A stretch of DNA of 64,000 nucleotides from Anaerolineales bacterium (lineage in GTDB: Bacteria > Chloroflexota > Anaerolineae > Anaerolineales > Villigracilaceae): contig JABTTV010000001.1 of assembly GCA_015075725.1 (NCBI GenBank), positions 2,170,001 through 2,234,000 of the forward strand, written 5' to 3'. The position numbers were made by a program, and so were the translations under genes. The notes under the pieces are model-generated. The model searched no databases. It was not told the DNA's origin and was given only the letters and a program-made list of their open reading frames with translations. Positions 8,706 to 17,371 of this stretch are shown piece after piece (position 1 is the stretch's first letter; every line of letters starts with the position of its first letter).

Positions 8706-8785
8706 TGTCACGCTGAGAGATAACGAGGCATTTCTGCGATTATCTTGGGAACCCCTCGTGGCGCAAGATGTCACTCAGGGTGACA
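8706..8785. repeat. Palindromic intergenic repeat (TGTCACGCTGAG / CTCAGGGTGACA arms)
   Basis: The outer arms TGTCACGCTGAG (8706-8717) and CTCAGGGTGACA (8774-8785) are inverted copies with one mismatch. Inner arms containing CGAGG and CCTCG also pair. It fills the gap between the HetC-like gene and the yqeY promoter and resembles dispersed palindromic elements common in bacterial intergenic DNA. Confidence 0.6.
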
Positions 8786-8854
8786 AACTTTAGGATGATG
8801 TTTGTCTACTTTGCCAAACATCATCGCAATATTTTTTACGTAACTCAAGAAAGG

Positions 8855-8860
8855 TATAAT
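8855..8860 (+). promoter_or_regulatory. TATAAT -10 box 6 nt before the GatB/YqeY gene start
   Basis: TATAAT is followed by GAACTC and then the ATG at 8867. The spacing again predicts a leaderless transcript and decides the start over an upstream in-frame ATG at 8768, which lies inside the palindromic repeat. Confidence 0.55.
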
Positions 8861-8866
8861 GAACTC

Positions 8867-9319
8867 ATGGATACAAAAGCAAAACTCAATGAAGCAATGA
8901 AATCTGCCATGAAGAGCGGAGATGAAGTCCGTAAACGCACCGTGCGGATGGCGCTCGCAGCCGTCAAGCAGGCGGAAGTGGATAAACGCGCCGAACTGGA
9001 TGACATCACTGTCACAGCCTTGATCCAAAAAGAGGTCAAGAACCGGCGCGAGGCGCTGGAAGAGGCGAAGAAAGCCAACCGCGATGACCTGGTCGCGGAT
9101 AACGAAGCTGAGATCAAAGTGCTGGAGGAATTCCTTCCCAAAGCCATGCCCGTCGAGGAACTGCGCGCGCTGGTGCAAGCCGCTATCGCGGAAACAGGCG
9201 CAATTGCGCCGAGCGATATGGGCAAAGTGATGAAGGCTGTCATGCCAAAAGTGGCCGGCCGCGCCCCCAATGACGCCATCAGCGCGATGGTGAAGGAGCT
9301 GCTTGCAAAACAGGACTGA
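8867..9319 (+). CDS. yqeY: GatB/YqeY domain protein
   Basis: A 150-residue YqeY-like protein: all-helical, opening MDTKAKLNEAMKSAMKSGDE, then KRTVRMALAAVKQAEVDKR, KKAN.DDLV and VLEEFLPKAMP, and ending GKVMKAVMPKVAGRAP, all hallmark segments. The domain equals the C-terminal tail domain of GatB, which contacts tRNA in the Asp/Glu-tRNA amidotransferase. Free-standing YqeY proteins are widespread and of uncertain role. It lies 70 nt upstream of the pgpH gene on the same strand. Confidence 0.92.
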   Translation: MDTKAKLNEAMKSAMKSGDEVRKRTVRMALAAVKQAEVDKRAELDDITVTALIQKEVKNRREALEEAKKANRDDLVADNEAEIKVLEEFLPKAMPVEELRALVQAAIAETGAIAPSDMGKVMKAVMPKVAGRAPNDAISAMVKELLAKQD

Positions 9320-9389
9320 AGCGGCAGAATCCAAAGCCGGAAGATTTTGGATTCTGCCAACGATGAGTCGTTGACTCCGAAGTCCACCT

Positions 9390-11495
9390 ATGACCCAGCG
9401 CGCTCCTGTTTCCCGTTCGACCCGCATTTTACAAGCCAGCCTTATCGCTATCGTCAGCCTGGCCTCATTTAGGATTCTCATCTCACCGCTGGGACTCAAC
9501 CCCAGCCTTGAAACAGTGGGCGAGGGGGATGTGGCGCAAACCACGATTCAATCGCCCCGCGACATCGAATACGTCAGCGAGATCCGCACCGAGGAAGCGC
9601 GTAAAGCCGCAGAGAGCGCGGTTCAGCCAGTTTATAGTCCTCCCGACCCCGATATCGCGCGGGAGCAGATCGATCGCCTGCGCACCTCCCTGCAGAACAT
9701 CACGTCCACCCGGGATAATGTTGAAGCGACTCTGGAGGAAAAGCAGGAGGACCTGCTGGCGTTGAGCGACCTGCGCTTGAAATCCGAAACCGTGAATTTT
9801 CTCCTCAACATTTCATCGTCCCGGTGGGATGCGGTCCAGGCGGAAGCCGTCCGTGTGCTAGAACAGGTCATGCGCCGCGCGATTTACGAAGACAGAGTGG
9901 TGTCTGCACAGACGGGAATTTCATCCTTCGTCTCCCTGACTTTCAACGAACAACAATCCGAATTGGTGACCGAACTTGTCGCGCCATTTGTGGTGCCGAA
10001 CAGCTTCTTCAGCCAGGAATTGACGGACGCCGCTAAAAAATCGGCAAGGGATGCTGTCCAGCCGATTGTGCAGACATACAAGGCGGGCGAGACCATCGTT
10101 CCCGCCGGTGAGGTCATCACTCCTGCGGATATGGAAGCGTTCAAGCAATTGGGCATGATCCGCCCCGGACAACGATGGGAGGATGTCGCCGCCGCCGGAG
10201 CCGTCGTCTTGTTGTGCGCCGCTTTCGTTCCCCTTTATTTCTATCGCCGACCGCGCGCCGGATTCTTGAACGACCGCAAGAACCTGCTTGTCATCTCCCT
10301 TATCTTTATTCTTTTCCTCGCAGGTGCCCGCCTCTTCGCGGAGCGGACCCTCGCCCCGTACGGTTATCCCATTCAAGCCGCAGGGTTGTTGTTCACCGCG
10401 TTATTCAGCCTCGAGGTGGGGCTGGTCTTTGCGATTCCCCTTGCCATCCTTGCCGCCTTTGGATTGCCCAATTCCTACGACCTGATTCCATATTACATGT
10501 TCTCTTCCATAATCGGGCTGCTTGCGCTCGGACCCGCCCGCCGCTTTTGGGGTTTCTTGCGCGCAGGAATCGCCATTTCATTATCGAGCGCGGCGGCATT
10601 GTTTGCGTTTCGCATCCCGCTGATCACTCTCGATTGGCTGGGCATCGTTCAATACATTGGTGTGATCGCCTTCGCCGGTTTTTCTTCGGCAAGTATTGCC
10701 CTCCTGCTTCAATTCATGCTGGCACAAATGCTCGGTCTCACCACCGCGCTGCAATTGCTCGACATCTCCCGCCCCGATTTTCAGCTCTTGCAATTCTTTT
10801 TACGCAACGCCCCCGGCACCTATCAACATAGTCTGCAGGTTGCCAACCTTGCCGAGCAGGCTGCCGAAAAGATCGGCGCGGATCCGCTGCTTACCCGTGT
10901 TGGAGCATTGTTCCATGATATTGGCAAGGCGCTCAATCCGAACTTCTTCATCGAAAACCAGGTGCAGGGAAACATCAACGCTCATAAAGAATCCGTTCCC
11001 GAGGAAGTTGCTGCCACCATCATCCGTCACGTCACCGACGGCGTGCAATTGGCGAAGAAACACCGCCTTCCGCGCCGCCTGCATGATTTTATTCTGGAAC
11101 ATCACGGCACCCTCATCACGAATTATCAATACAATCAAGCCATGGAAGCCGTGGGCGGCGATGTGACCAAGGTGGACATCGATAAATTCCGTTATCCGGG
11201 TCCTCGCCCCACCTCCCGCGAGACGGCATTGCTAATGCTTGCCGATGCCACCGAAGCCCGCGCCCGCGCCGAGCGACCCTCCTCCGACGAAGAACTTCGC
11301 GCGCTCGTCACCAGCGTCATCCAGACCGTGCAAAAACACAACCAGCTCGACGACACCCTGCTCACATTGCGCGACCTGAAACTCATCACTGAATCATTCG
11401 TCACCACATTGCGCGGAACCTATCATCCGCGTATTCAATATCCCAAAGCCGCTGTGCCGGACCAGGACACAACCCTGCTCACACCGAGAAAATAA
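9390..11495 (+). CDS. pgpH: 7TM-HD family phosphohydrolase (PgpH-like, probable c-di-AMP phosphodiesterase)
   Basis: A 701-residue protein with the 7TMR-HDED / 7TMR-HD / HD architecture: a first helix (about 12-32), a large extracytoplasmic domain (about 35-260, with PVYSPP near the start), a block of seven helices (about 265-465), and a C-terminal HD domain. The HD metal site is intact: H in TYQHSLQVA, HDIGK with His509-Asp510, and H in INAHKES, RHVTDG and LEHHGT. In Listeria and relatives PgpH hydrolyses c-di-AMP; the same substrate is inferred here. Gene order pgpH-ybeY-dgkA is conserved in many bacteria. The stop is 2 nt before ybeY. Confidence 0.9.
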   Translation: MTQRAPVSRSTRILQASLIAIVSLASFRILISPLGLNPSLETVGEGDVAQTTIQSPRDIEYVSEIRTEEARKAAESAVQPVYSPPDPDIAREQIDRLRTSLQNITSTRDNVEATLEEKQEDLLALSDLRLKSETVNFLLNISSSRWDAVQAEAVRVLEQVMRRAIYEDRVVSAQTGISSFVSLTFNEQQSELVTELVAPFVVPNSFFSQELTDAAKKSARDAVQPIVQTYKAGETIVPAGEVITPADMEAFKQLGMIRPGQRWEDVAAAGAVVLLCAAFVPLYFYRRPRAGFLNDRKNLLVISLIFILFLAGARLFAERTLAPYGYPIQAAGLLFTALFSLEVGLVFAIPLAILAAFGLPNSYDLIPYYMFSSIIGLLALGPARRFWGFLRAGIAISLSSAAALFAFRIPLITLDWLGIVQYIGVIAFAGFSSASIALLLQFMLAQMLGLTTALQLLDISRPDFQLLQFFLRNAPGTYQHSLQVANLAEQAAEKIGADPLLTRVGALFHDIGKALNPNFFIENQVQGNINAHKESVPEEVAATIIRHVTDGVQLAKKHRLPRRLHDFILEHHGTLITNYQYNQAMEAVGGDVTKVDIDKFRYPGPRPTSRETALLMLADATEARARAERPSSDEELRALVTSVIQTVQKHNQLDDTLLTLRDLKLITESFVTTLRGTYHPRIQYPKAAVPDQDTTLLTPRK

Positions 11496-11497
11496 AA

Positions 11498-11968
11498 ATG
11501 ATTCACATCGATAATCAACTGGATTTTCCGGATGCCGCCCTGCTCGAACGCGCCGCATCCTTGACTCTCGAACTCGTCCCGCCTCTCAACGTGGAATTTG
11601 AGTTTGACCCTGACCATGCAGACCTTTCCATCGTCCTGACCGATGACCGCCACCTTCATGAGTTGAATCTCGACTACCTCGGCGTGGACTCGCCCACAGA
11701 CGTGCTCTCCTTCCCTGCCGCCGAAATCGACCCTGAAACCGAGGATTTATACCTTGGCGATATCGCCATCTCCATTCCGCGGGCAAGGCAGCAGGCGCAG
11801 AATGCCGGCCACAACGTGGAAGCGGAAATGCAGCTGTTGGTTGTGCATGGCGTCTTGCATTTGCTCGGCTATGACCACAGCACAGACGTGGAAAAATCCG
11901 TCATGTGGGCCGAACAGGCCAAGGTTTTGGAGCAGCTCGGCTTGTCACGAATTCAGATACAGGAATAG
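11498..11968 (+). CDS. ybeY: Endoribonuclease YbeY (16S rRNA 3'-end maturation)
   Basis: A 156-residue single-domain zinc metalloendoribonuclease. The diagnostic H117-G-V-L-H121-x5-H127 motif (HGVLHLLGYDH) coordinates zinc. The preceding TDVLSFP and YLGDIAIS segments are also family signatures. YbeY matures the 16S rRNA 3' end and takes part in ribosome quality control. It is 2 nt downstream of pgpH and 1 nt upstream of the dgkA GTG, a translationally coupled arrangement. Confidence 0.95.
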   Translation: MIHIDNQLDFPDAALLERAASLTLELVPPLNVEFEFDPDHADLSIVLTDDRHLHELNLDYLGVDSPTDVLSFPAAEIDPETEDLYLGDIAISIPRARQQAQNAGHNVEAEMQLLVVHGVLHLLGYDHSTDVEKSVMWAEQAKVLEQLGLSRIQIQE

Positions 11969-11969
11969 T

Positions 11970-12356
11970 GTGAGAGAATTCTTCCTTTCGCGCATTCGGG
12001 CGTTTAGGTATGCGTTTCAGGGTTGGGGATATGTTCTGCGCACCCAGCGCAACATGTGGATCCACAGCCTGATCGCCGCGGTCGTATTTTTTCTGGGTTT
12101 GTGGTTGAGATTATCGTTGCAGGAGTGGGCGATCATTACGCTCACCGCCGCGTTGGTATTCACTGCCGAATTCATCAATACATCCATCGAAGCCATCGTG
12201 GACCTCGCCACCGAGGAGCATCATCCCCTCGCCAAGATCGGCAAAGACGTCGGCGCCGCCGCAGTTCTGGTAGCCGCCCTGGCTGCCATCATCGTCGGTT
12301 TCCTGGTCCTCGGGCCGCCTTTGTGGCAAAAGCTCATTTCGGTTTATGATTTCTGA
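11970..12356 (+). CDS. dgkA: Diacylglycerol/undecaprenol kinase family protein
   Basis: A 128-residue membrane kinase. The start is a GTG at 11970, 1 nt after the ybeY stop. It follows the DgkA pattern: an N-terminal amphipathic segment (RIRAFRYAFQGW), two early helices, the catalytic motif EFINTSIEAIVDLAT and the KIGKDVGAAAVLVAA helix. Gram-positive-type members phosphorylate undecaprenol rather than diacylglycerol; which applies here is not decidable from sequence. It is the third gene of the pgpH-ybeY-dgkA set. Confidence 0.9.
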   Translation: MREFFLSRIRAFRYAFQGWGYVLRTQRNMWIHSLIAAVVFFLGLWLRLSLQEWAIITLTAALVFTAEFINTSIEAIVDLATEEHHPLAKIGKDVGAAAVLVAALAAIIVGFLVLGPPLWQKLISVYDF

Positions 12357-12479
12357 CGCTTCGGCAGCCTCGGCACAAGTTTACGATTGTACGCTTCCCT
12401 TCCACTTTCTACCTTTCACATATTCCCTCTTTAACTTGGAATCTGCTACCTGCAACTTGAAACTTCCCTTGGAGCCCCC

Positions 12480-13337
12480 ATGACCTTATCTTTCAACTTT
12501 GGCACTGTTGGTTCGCCCACTGGCACGCCCAAGAAACCTGGCGGGACAGTTGGCGCGATCGCGTTCAGCAAAAGCATCGGCTTGGATGCTCTCGAATTGG
12601 GCTGGGTGCAATCGGTCCGCGTGAGCGAGGCGACTTGCGCGCTGATCAAAGCGGCTGGGGAGGAAAATTCCGTCGCGTTGAGCGTCCACGCGCCGTACTT
12701 CATCAACCTGAACGCGGAAAAGGATGAGTGGCCCAAATCCCGCAAGCGTCTGATGGACGCGGCTCATTACGGATATCTTGCCGGTGCGACCGATATTATT
12801 TTTCACCCCGGCTCATATTTTGGGAACGACCCCGCCGAAGTGTTGAAGGTCGCCATCCCGCGCCTTGAAGGATGCGTGAAGGAACTGCAAAAGAACGGAG
12901 ACAACGTGACCCTGCGGCCCGAGACGATGGGCAAGTCCGCCATGCTCGGCTCGTTCGAAGACGCGCTTGCGATGAGCAAGGCGATGGATATGGTCCAGCC
13001 GTGCATGGATTTCGCCCATCTCCACGCCCGCCCCGGCGACGGCTCGATGAATACGTACGATGAATGGTCGCGCCTTTTGGAACGATACGGGAAAAATCTT
13101 GGAAACAATTCATTGAGGAACCTGCACATCCATCTCTCGGGCATCGAGTACGGACCGAAAGGGGAGAAGAACCACCTCACGCTGAAAGAAGCGGATTTGG
13201 ATCTGAAAGCCCTGTTCAAAGCATTGAAGGAGTTCAACTGCGGCGGGCGCATTCTTTGTGAGAGTCCGATCATGGAGGAGGATGCGTTGACGATGAAGAA
13301 GGCTTGGATGAAAACCAGTGGGGAAAAAGGAAAGTAG
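12480..13337 (+). CDS. Endonuclease IV-like TIM-barrel protein (AP endonuclease family 2)
   Basis: A 285-residue xylose-isomerase-like TIM barrel with endonuclease IV (Nfo) features: LSVHAPYFINL (strand 3), IIFHPGSYFG (strand 4), LRPETMGKSAMLGS (strand 5), CMDFAHLHAR (strand 6, where classical Nfo has DTCH), and LHIHLSGIEYGPKGEKNHL (strand 7), ending ILCESP. These supply His and Glu metal ligands for the trinuclear zinc site that cleaves DNA 5' of abasic sites. The strand-6 and strand-7 motifs differ somewhat from E. coli Nfo, so this may be a divergent archaeal-type member. The stop codon lies in a 22-bp tandem duplication. Confidence 0.82.
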   Translation: MTLSFNFGTVGSPTGTPKKPGGTVGAIAFSKSIGLDALELGWVQSVRVSEATCALIKAAGEENSVALSVHAPYFINLNAEKDEWPKSRKRLMDAAHYGYLAGATDIIFHPGSYFGNDPAEVLKVAIPRLEGCVKELQKNGDNVTLRPETMGKSAMLGSFEDALAMSKAMDMVQPCMDFAHLHARPGDGSMNTYDEWSRLLERYGKNLGNNSLRNLHIHLSGIEYGPKGEKNHLTLKEADLDLKALFKALKEFNCGGRILCESPIMEEDALTMKKAWMKTSGEKGK

Positions 13338-13370
13338 GAAGATTTGTTAAGGAAAGTAGAAAGATTTGTT
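13327..13370. repeat. Imperfect 22-bp tandem duplication at the 3' end of the endonuclease IV-like gene
   Basis: Two near-identical copies built on GGAAAGTAG(G/A)AAGATTTGTTA lie head to tail. The gene's final codons and TAG stop fall in the first copy. Confidence 0.6.
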
Positions 13371-13384
13371 ATTGGAGGTAATAG

Positions 13385-13416
13385 AAAAAGCGCCTCCGAT
13401 CTCTCGGAGGCGCTTT
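13385..13416. terminator. Bidirectional intrinsic terminator
   Basis: A perfect 10-bp stem GCGCCTCCGA/TCGGAGGCGC (13390-13399 with 13404-13413) has a four-base loop. On the minus strand it is followed by TTTTT, so it should end the transcript of the protease gene that stops at 13498. On the plus strand only TTT follows, a weaker terminator for the endonuclease IV-like gene. Confidence 0.75.
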
Positions 13417-13497
13417 CCACACTTCGAGGGCGCAGTTAGCGCAACTCAGTGAATGCTTTCCACTTGCTGCCCTTCGATTTTGCTCAGGGCAGGCTTT

Positions 13498-15159
13498 CTA
13501 CTTGCTCAACCCGACGTTGATCTCGTTCAGATCCGGGTCGTTGGGACCGGCGACAAGGTTATCGGCAAACGAGTCGTAGTAACCCTGCGCTGCGAAGACG
13601 AGAGTGAACTCCACTCCGCGCGGGATGCCGGTGATCTTGTACTGCCCGTTCGCGCCGGTTTCGAGGAAGGCTTCGACGTAGCTTTCGTTGTAATTCGTCG
13701 CAGCCCATTCATCGTACGTTGTGCCGGGCGAGAGCACAAAGACATATGCGCCAGAGATCGGGTTGTTCGTCGCAGCGTCGTAGATCAAACCGTACACGGT
13801 GACGGTATCTCCGCTCGAAGGCGTTGAGGGTTGTTGTCCGCCTCCACCTCCACTGCCGCTGACCGTCACCTTCGAGGAATTGCCCATCGGGGTCATTGCA
13901 TCGCCTGCGTACAACTCGAGGCGGTAGGTTCCATCGGGCATCGGTTTGCCTTCGTTGGGCAGGAAGGTGCCGAACAGGCCGCTTTCGCCCCATTCCCAGG
14001 CGTAACTGTATTCTGCGACCTTTTGGTCGTTCAAATACCAGTATTCCACCAGCGCTTCGCCGTTTGTCATGCCGCTGTATTCGAACCCGGCGGCGATGCA
14101 CAGTATCTGACCCTGATAGGCGTTGAGTGTATCGTTCGACCAGTCGCATTGCTGGGCTGTGCTGGGAGAGGTATCCAACCACACCCAGCCAGAGGCGGAT
14201 TCTGAGCCGCCTCCCGGGTTGCTGACCGTGCCGGGCAGCGAAAATGGACTCGTATATTGTTTACCTCCCTGAGCCGCCTGAATCAGCGGAAGGGCGAGGT
14301 TGACAGGGCGGATGCCGTTAAGGAAGCCTCCGATTGGAACGCAGCTATCGTTCTGGTCCACGACTCCGTCGCCGTTCGTATCTTGTACCTGCCGGCAATC
14401 GGAGGTTTCCGATTCGCGGCTGGCGGCTGCGATTGTCGGCACGCCGATGATGTTTCCGTTATTATCCGCGGCAAGTCCGCCGGAATTTCCACCGGAGATG
14501 GTGGTATCCGTTTTTATCCATGCCCGGTCGCCGATCTGGTCTTCTGAAGAAAAGCCCGAAACGGTTCCCTTCGTGAAGGTGATGGTATTGCCGCCAATGG
14601 AGGGGAAGCCAAAGATATTGAGATCGTCGCCGACGTGAATATTATCCGAGTTGCCCATGGGTACATAGGGCAGGTTCAGGCTGTTCGGATCCACCGCTGT
14701 GCCGTTGACGGAAGCCGTGATCTGGATGACGGCAAGGTCGAGAAAGCCATCTACGGCGCGGACCTCGGCGATATACGAAGGTACAGCCGGTTTATCCTCC
14801 GATACGATGATTGCAACCCCGAGCGCATCCGGCTCGCTCTCCGGCTCACCCTGCGAGGCAGGGCTGGCGACATGCGCATTCGTCAAGATCATGCCGGAGG
14901 GGGTAAGGATCGTTCCTGAGCCGACATAACCGGGGACAAGTTCCCCGCCTTCGTTGAACAAACCGAAGATCTGCACTGTGGCAGCGATCAGATTCGCGCG
15001 GGTTCCCGAGGTTAATTCGCCTGCTTGGCTGGGCGGTGAGTCTGAAGGCGTAATCGGGGTGATCGGTTCCACCGCCGGGGTTGCCGCCTGGCATGCCAGC
15101 GCGGCAACGGCAAGGATGGATATGAATACCAGGAATGGTTTGAGGGATTTTGGTTTCAT
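13498..15159 (-). CDS. Trypsin-like serine protease lipoprotein with C-terminal carboxypeptidase-regulatory-like domain
   Basis: A 553-residue exported protein. A signal peptide ends in the lipobox LAVAALAC (Cys23), so it is probably lipid-anchored. The protease domain (about 50-300) shows TNAHV (His96), FLDLAVI (Asp141) and GGNSGG (Ser226), the full catalytic triad of the HtrA/S1C-like fold. There is no PDZ domain. A Ca-binding-like loop DTNGDGVVDQND follows near 270. After a glycine/serine linker comes an IgG-like domain and a final CarboxypepD_reg-like domain (YGLIYDAATNNPISGAYV…). It is the last gene of a three-gene minus-strand set with a membrane protein and PrsW. Confidence 0.87.
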   Translation of the reverse strand: MKPKSLKPFLVFISILAVAALACQAATPAVEPITPITPSDSPPSQAGELTSGTRANLIAATVQIFGLFNEGGELVPGYVGSGTILTPSGMILTNAHVASPASQGEPESEPDALGVAIIVSEDKPAVPSYIAEVRAVDGFLDLAVIQITASVNGTAVDPNSLNLPYVPMGNSDNIHVGDDLNIFGFPSIGGNTITFTKGTVSGFSSEDQIGDRAWIKTDTTISGGNSGGLAADNNGNIIGVPTIAAASRESETSDCRQVQDTNGDGVVDQNDSCVPIGGFLNGIRPVNLALPLIQAAQGGKQYTSPFSLPGTVSNPGGGSESASGWVWLDTSPSTAQQCDWSNDTLNAYQGQILCIAAGFEYSGMTNGEALVEYWYLNDQKVAEYSYAWEWGESGLFGTFLPNEGKPMPDGTYRLELYAGDAMTPMGNSSKVTVSGSGGGGGQQPSTPSSGDTVTVYGLIYDAATNNPISGAYVFVLSPGTTYDEWAATNYNESYVEAFLETGANGQYKITGIPRGVEFTLVFAAQGYYDSFADNLVAGPNDPDLNEINVGLSK

Positions 15160-15171
15160 GCCTGCCTCATT

Positions 15172-15750
15172 TTATGAAAAATTCAGGGACTGCAGGAAGC
15201 GATAGAATCTTCCAAGATCGAGGTCGTAATTATCCTCATCGGCTTGGAAGGAAACGACGATGGCGCGCTCCCCGCTCAAATAGACGAAATCGGTCCCGCG
15301 CACCACGCTGGGAATCGATGCATGGGTCACATCCGGATTCGATTCCACGTACACATAACTGATCATGTAAGCGTTACGACCGTTGATATCCCTGACCTCC
15401 TGCTGGTCCAGCATGTTGAAGCCAAGCAGGCTTTGGGCGTGATCCAACGCCACAAGACTCGCAACTTCGGAGGCGGTCGCTTCGGAGGTGATTGCGATCT
15501 GGCGAACCAGATAGGTTGTTCCGAATCCGGCGGAATTTCTATCCACAGCGCGGAACAACACATCACCGGATGGATCGTAATTCAACCAACCTTTTGGGGC
15601 TTGAGCGCTGATGCCCTCCGTCTCGAACGGGACCGATGCATTTTCCACGCTCGATTTGTAAAACCACCCTGCCGCAAGCGCGACCACGGTCACGAGAACG
15701 ACGGTGATCTCCGCAAAGCGATCACCGAGTGAACCTTGTTTATTAGCCAT
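15172..15750 (-). CDS. Single-pass membrane protein of unknown function
   Basis: A 192-residue protein: a short cytoplasmic N-terminus, one transmembrane helix (about 14-34, EITVVLVTVVALAAGWFY), then a soluble extracytoplasmic domain. I recognise no family. Phrases such as GISAQAPKGWL and YLVRQIAIT hint at a PsbP/DUF1795-like or lipoprotein-like beta domain, but this is a weak impression. The start at 15750 is fixed by AGGAG 7 nt upstream. It lies between the PrsW gene (10 nt upstream) and the trypsin-like lipoprotein (12 nt downstream), so it is probably part of the same envelope function. Confidence 0.7.
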   Translation of the reverse strand: MANKQGSLGDRFAEITVVLVTVVALAAGWFYKSSVENASVPFETEGISAQAPKGWLNYDPSGDVLFRAVDRNSAGFGTTYLVRQIAITSEATASEVASLVALDHAQSLLGFNMLDQQEVRDINGRNAYMISYVYVESNPDVTHASIPSVVRGTDFVYLSGERAIVVSFQADEDNYDLDLGRFYRFLQSLNFS

Positions 15751-15760
15751 GTTTGCTCTC

Positions 15761-16621
15761 CTACTTTCCTGCCTGCAGGGATTTGATACTGCGGCGCACC
15801 AGCCAGAGAATGACCCCTGTAGTTGCCAGGGCAACAACTGCCGCAAGGACGAGCCCCATCCATGTGGGGGTGGTGGAGCCGCTCAGGGTAATGGTCGGTT
15901 GGGTGACGATGACTTGCAGCCAGGTGAAGATGCCATTGAAGACCGCCGCCAGCGTGATGCCGAGGGGCATCCACCAGACCGGCTCGGATTCGAACTTGGC
16001 GCGCCCGAGGAAATAACCCGTGATGCCCGAGAAAGCCGCCTGCGCCAGAGCAACCACCGCAATGCGGATGATGCCCGCGCCCAAATCCACGCCTCCGTTC
16101 GAGACGACGAAGTTGATATTCAACACTGTGGCATATCCCAACCCCGCGGCTGTGGCGTAGATCACGCCGTCAGTGGGTTCGTCGAACTCCTCCGAGTTGT
16201 AGATGCTGTAACGGACCGCGGCATATTTCAGGTATTCCTGGGTAAAGCCCACCACGAGGATGCCGCCCACGATCTTGGACAGTGTGTCGGTATAAAGCCA
16301 ATGCGAGATACGGAAAAGATTATCGGTGAACGGGATTCCCACCGCCGCCGCGAACAAGCCTCCGAGTGCGAACACCCCCAGCACAAAGCCTTTCGGTTCA
16401 GGCTCTGCCCTGTCCTGCATATAGAAGAACGTCAGCCAAATAAATGCGGGGACAAGCGCAAGGAAAACCCCCGTCAGCAAGAGCGTGGACGGCGTAAACT
16501 GCGGGTTGAGAGCGCCGTCCAGGGCATAGACGAGGGCGACGAACGCACACAAGCCGACGATCAGCAGAATCTCGTCCCGCCAGACGTGCTTCCGTTCATG
16601 AATTGCCTTGGATTCATTCAT
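15761..16621 (-). CDS. PrsW-family intramembrane metalloprotease
   Basis: A 286-residue protein with about eight helices. Conserved PrsW elements are TQEYLKYAAVRY (the EExxK region, with Gln in place of the first Glu), EFDEPTDGVIYATAAGLGYA, and later helices with a conserved Asn in VFNGIF. PrsW in Bacillus starts regulated proteolysis of an anti-sigma factor; other members act on bacteriocin or envelope substrates. No anti-sigma factor lies nearby. It is the promoter-proximal gene of a set with a membrane protein and a trypsin-like lipoprotein, which suggests a small envelope proteolysis module. Confidence 0.82.
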   Translation of the reverse strand: MNESKAIHERKHVWRDEILLIVGLCAFVALVYALDGALNPQFTPSTLLLTGVFLALVPAFIWLTFFYMQDRAEPEPKGFVLGVFALGGLFAAAVGIPFTDNLFRISHWLYTDTLSKIVGGILVVGFTQEYLKYAAVRYSIYNSEEFDEPTDGVIYATAAGLGYATVLNINFVVSNGGVDLGAGIIRIAVVALAQAAFSGITGYFLGRAKFESEPVWWMPLGITLAAVFNGIFTWLQVIVTQPTITLSGSTTPTWMGLVLAAVVALATTGVILWLVRRSIKSLQAGK

Positions 16622-16726
16622 GGAAATTCTCTCCTTTACTGGTAGTTGGATACCTTCATCATATTGAATATATAGGGAATCGTCAATAGCCGATATGCCG
16701 GAAACCGGTTTGGGTGTGGGATCGGC

Positions 16727-17293
16727 TCATAGACGGGCGGTCAGCCCAAAGTCGGAAGGGAGAAGCGAGAACATGTACGCGTCGTAGATCTGTTCCCGCA
16801 CGGTCATGCGGTTAAGCAAAATCCCCTCGTCATGCGCTCCGATCTTTTCGGCAACGCGCCTGCTGGCTTCGTTCCCGACAGCGATGACGATCTCGGCGCG
16901 GATGGCGCCCGCTTTCTCGAAGGCGAATTTTGCCGCAAGTTTTGCGGCACGGCCCGCATAGCCGTTTCCATGGCGGGAAGTACGCACCCAATATCCGAGA
17001 TTGCAAAATTTATAGATAGGATGGAAGTGGCTCAAGCCGCAGCCGCCAATGATTTGATTCGTTTCCGCGTTCGTAAGCGCAAATGCATACAAGGATCCGC
17101 GGGACCACTCGGCACGTGAAACGGCAATGTAATCACGCGCTACATCGACGGTATATTGTTCAGTTGCCCAGGACATCCAGGGCTTGAGTTCCGGCAGGGA
17201 TTCATGCACAGCGTTGTAAAGCTCGCCTTCCTCCCCGAATTCGAAAGGCCGCAGGGTGACGACTCCGTCGTTGAGTTTTACAAATGGGAACAT
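16727..17293 (-). CDS. GNAT acetyltransferase, RimJ/RimL type
   Basis: A protein of 188 residues. It begins LNDGVVTLRPFEFGEEGELY and has the RimL-like AGRAAKLAAKFAFEKAGA helix with RHGNGYAGRA as the acetyl-CoA pyrophosphate-binding loop (R/Q-x-x-G-x-G/A), then VAEKIGAHDEG. Such proteins acetylate N-termini of ribosomal proteins or small-molecule amines; the substrate is not predictable. The ATG at 17293 was preferred to an in-frame GTG at 17320 because the family alignment begins there; neither has a strong ribosome-binding site. Confidence 0.85.
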   Translation of the reverse strand: MFPFVKLNDGVVTLRPFEFGEEGELYNAVHESLPELKPWMSWATEQYTVDVARDYIAVSRAEWSRGSLYAFALTNAETNQIIGGCGLSHFHPIYKFCNLGYWVRTSRHGNGYAGRAAKLAAKFAFEKAGAIRAEIVIAVGNEASRRVAEKIGAHDEGILLNRMTVREQIYDAYMFSLLPSDFGLTARL

Positions 17294-17371
17294 AAAAGTG
17301 TCAAAAAGAAAAAGAGACACATCGTCACAAAGTTGTGTTCCGTGTCTCCATTTCTTCCGGTATGGGGTCGA

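Noticed and set aside
8771..9544. 257-residue minus-strand frame opposite yqeY
   Set aside because: It spans two real genes and the intergenic palindrome, and has a histidine/phenylalanine-rich shadow composition.
15704..16645. 313-residue plus-strand frame opposite the PrsW gene
   Set aside because: The composition (Arg, Asp, Gln-rich, no fold) is that of an antisense shadow; PrsW has clear family motifs.
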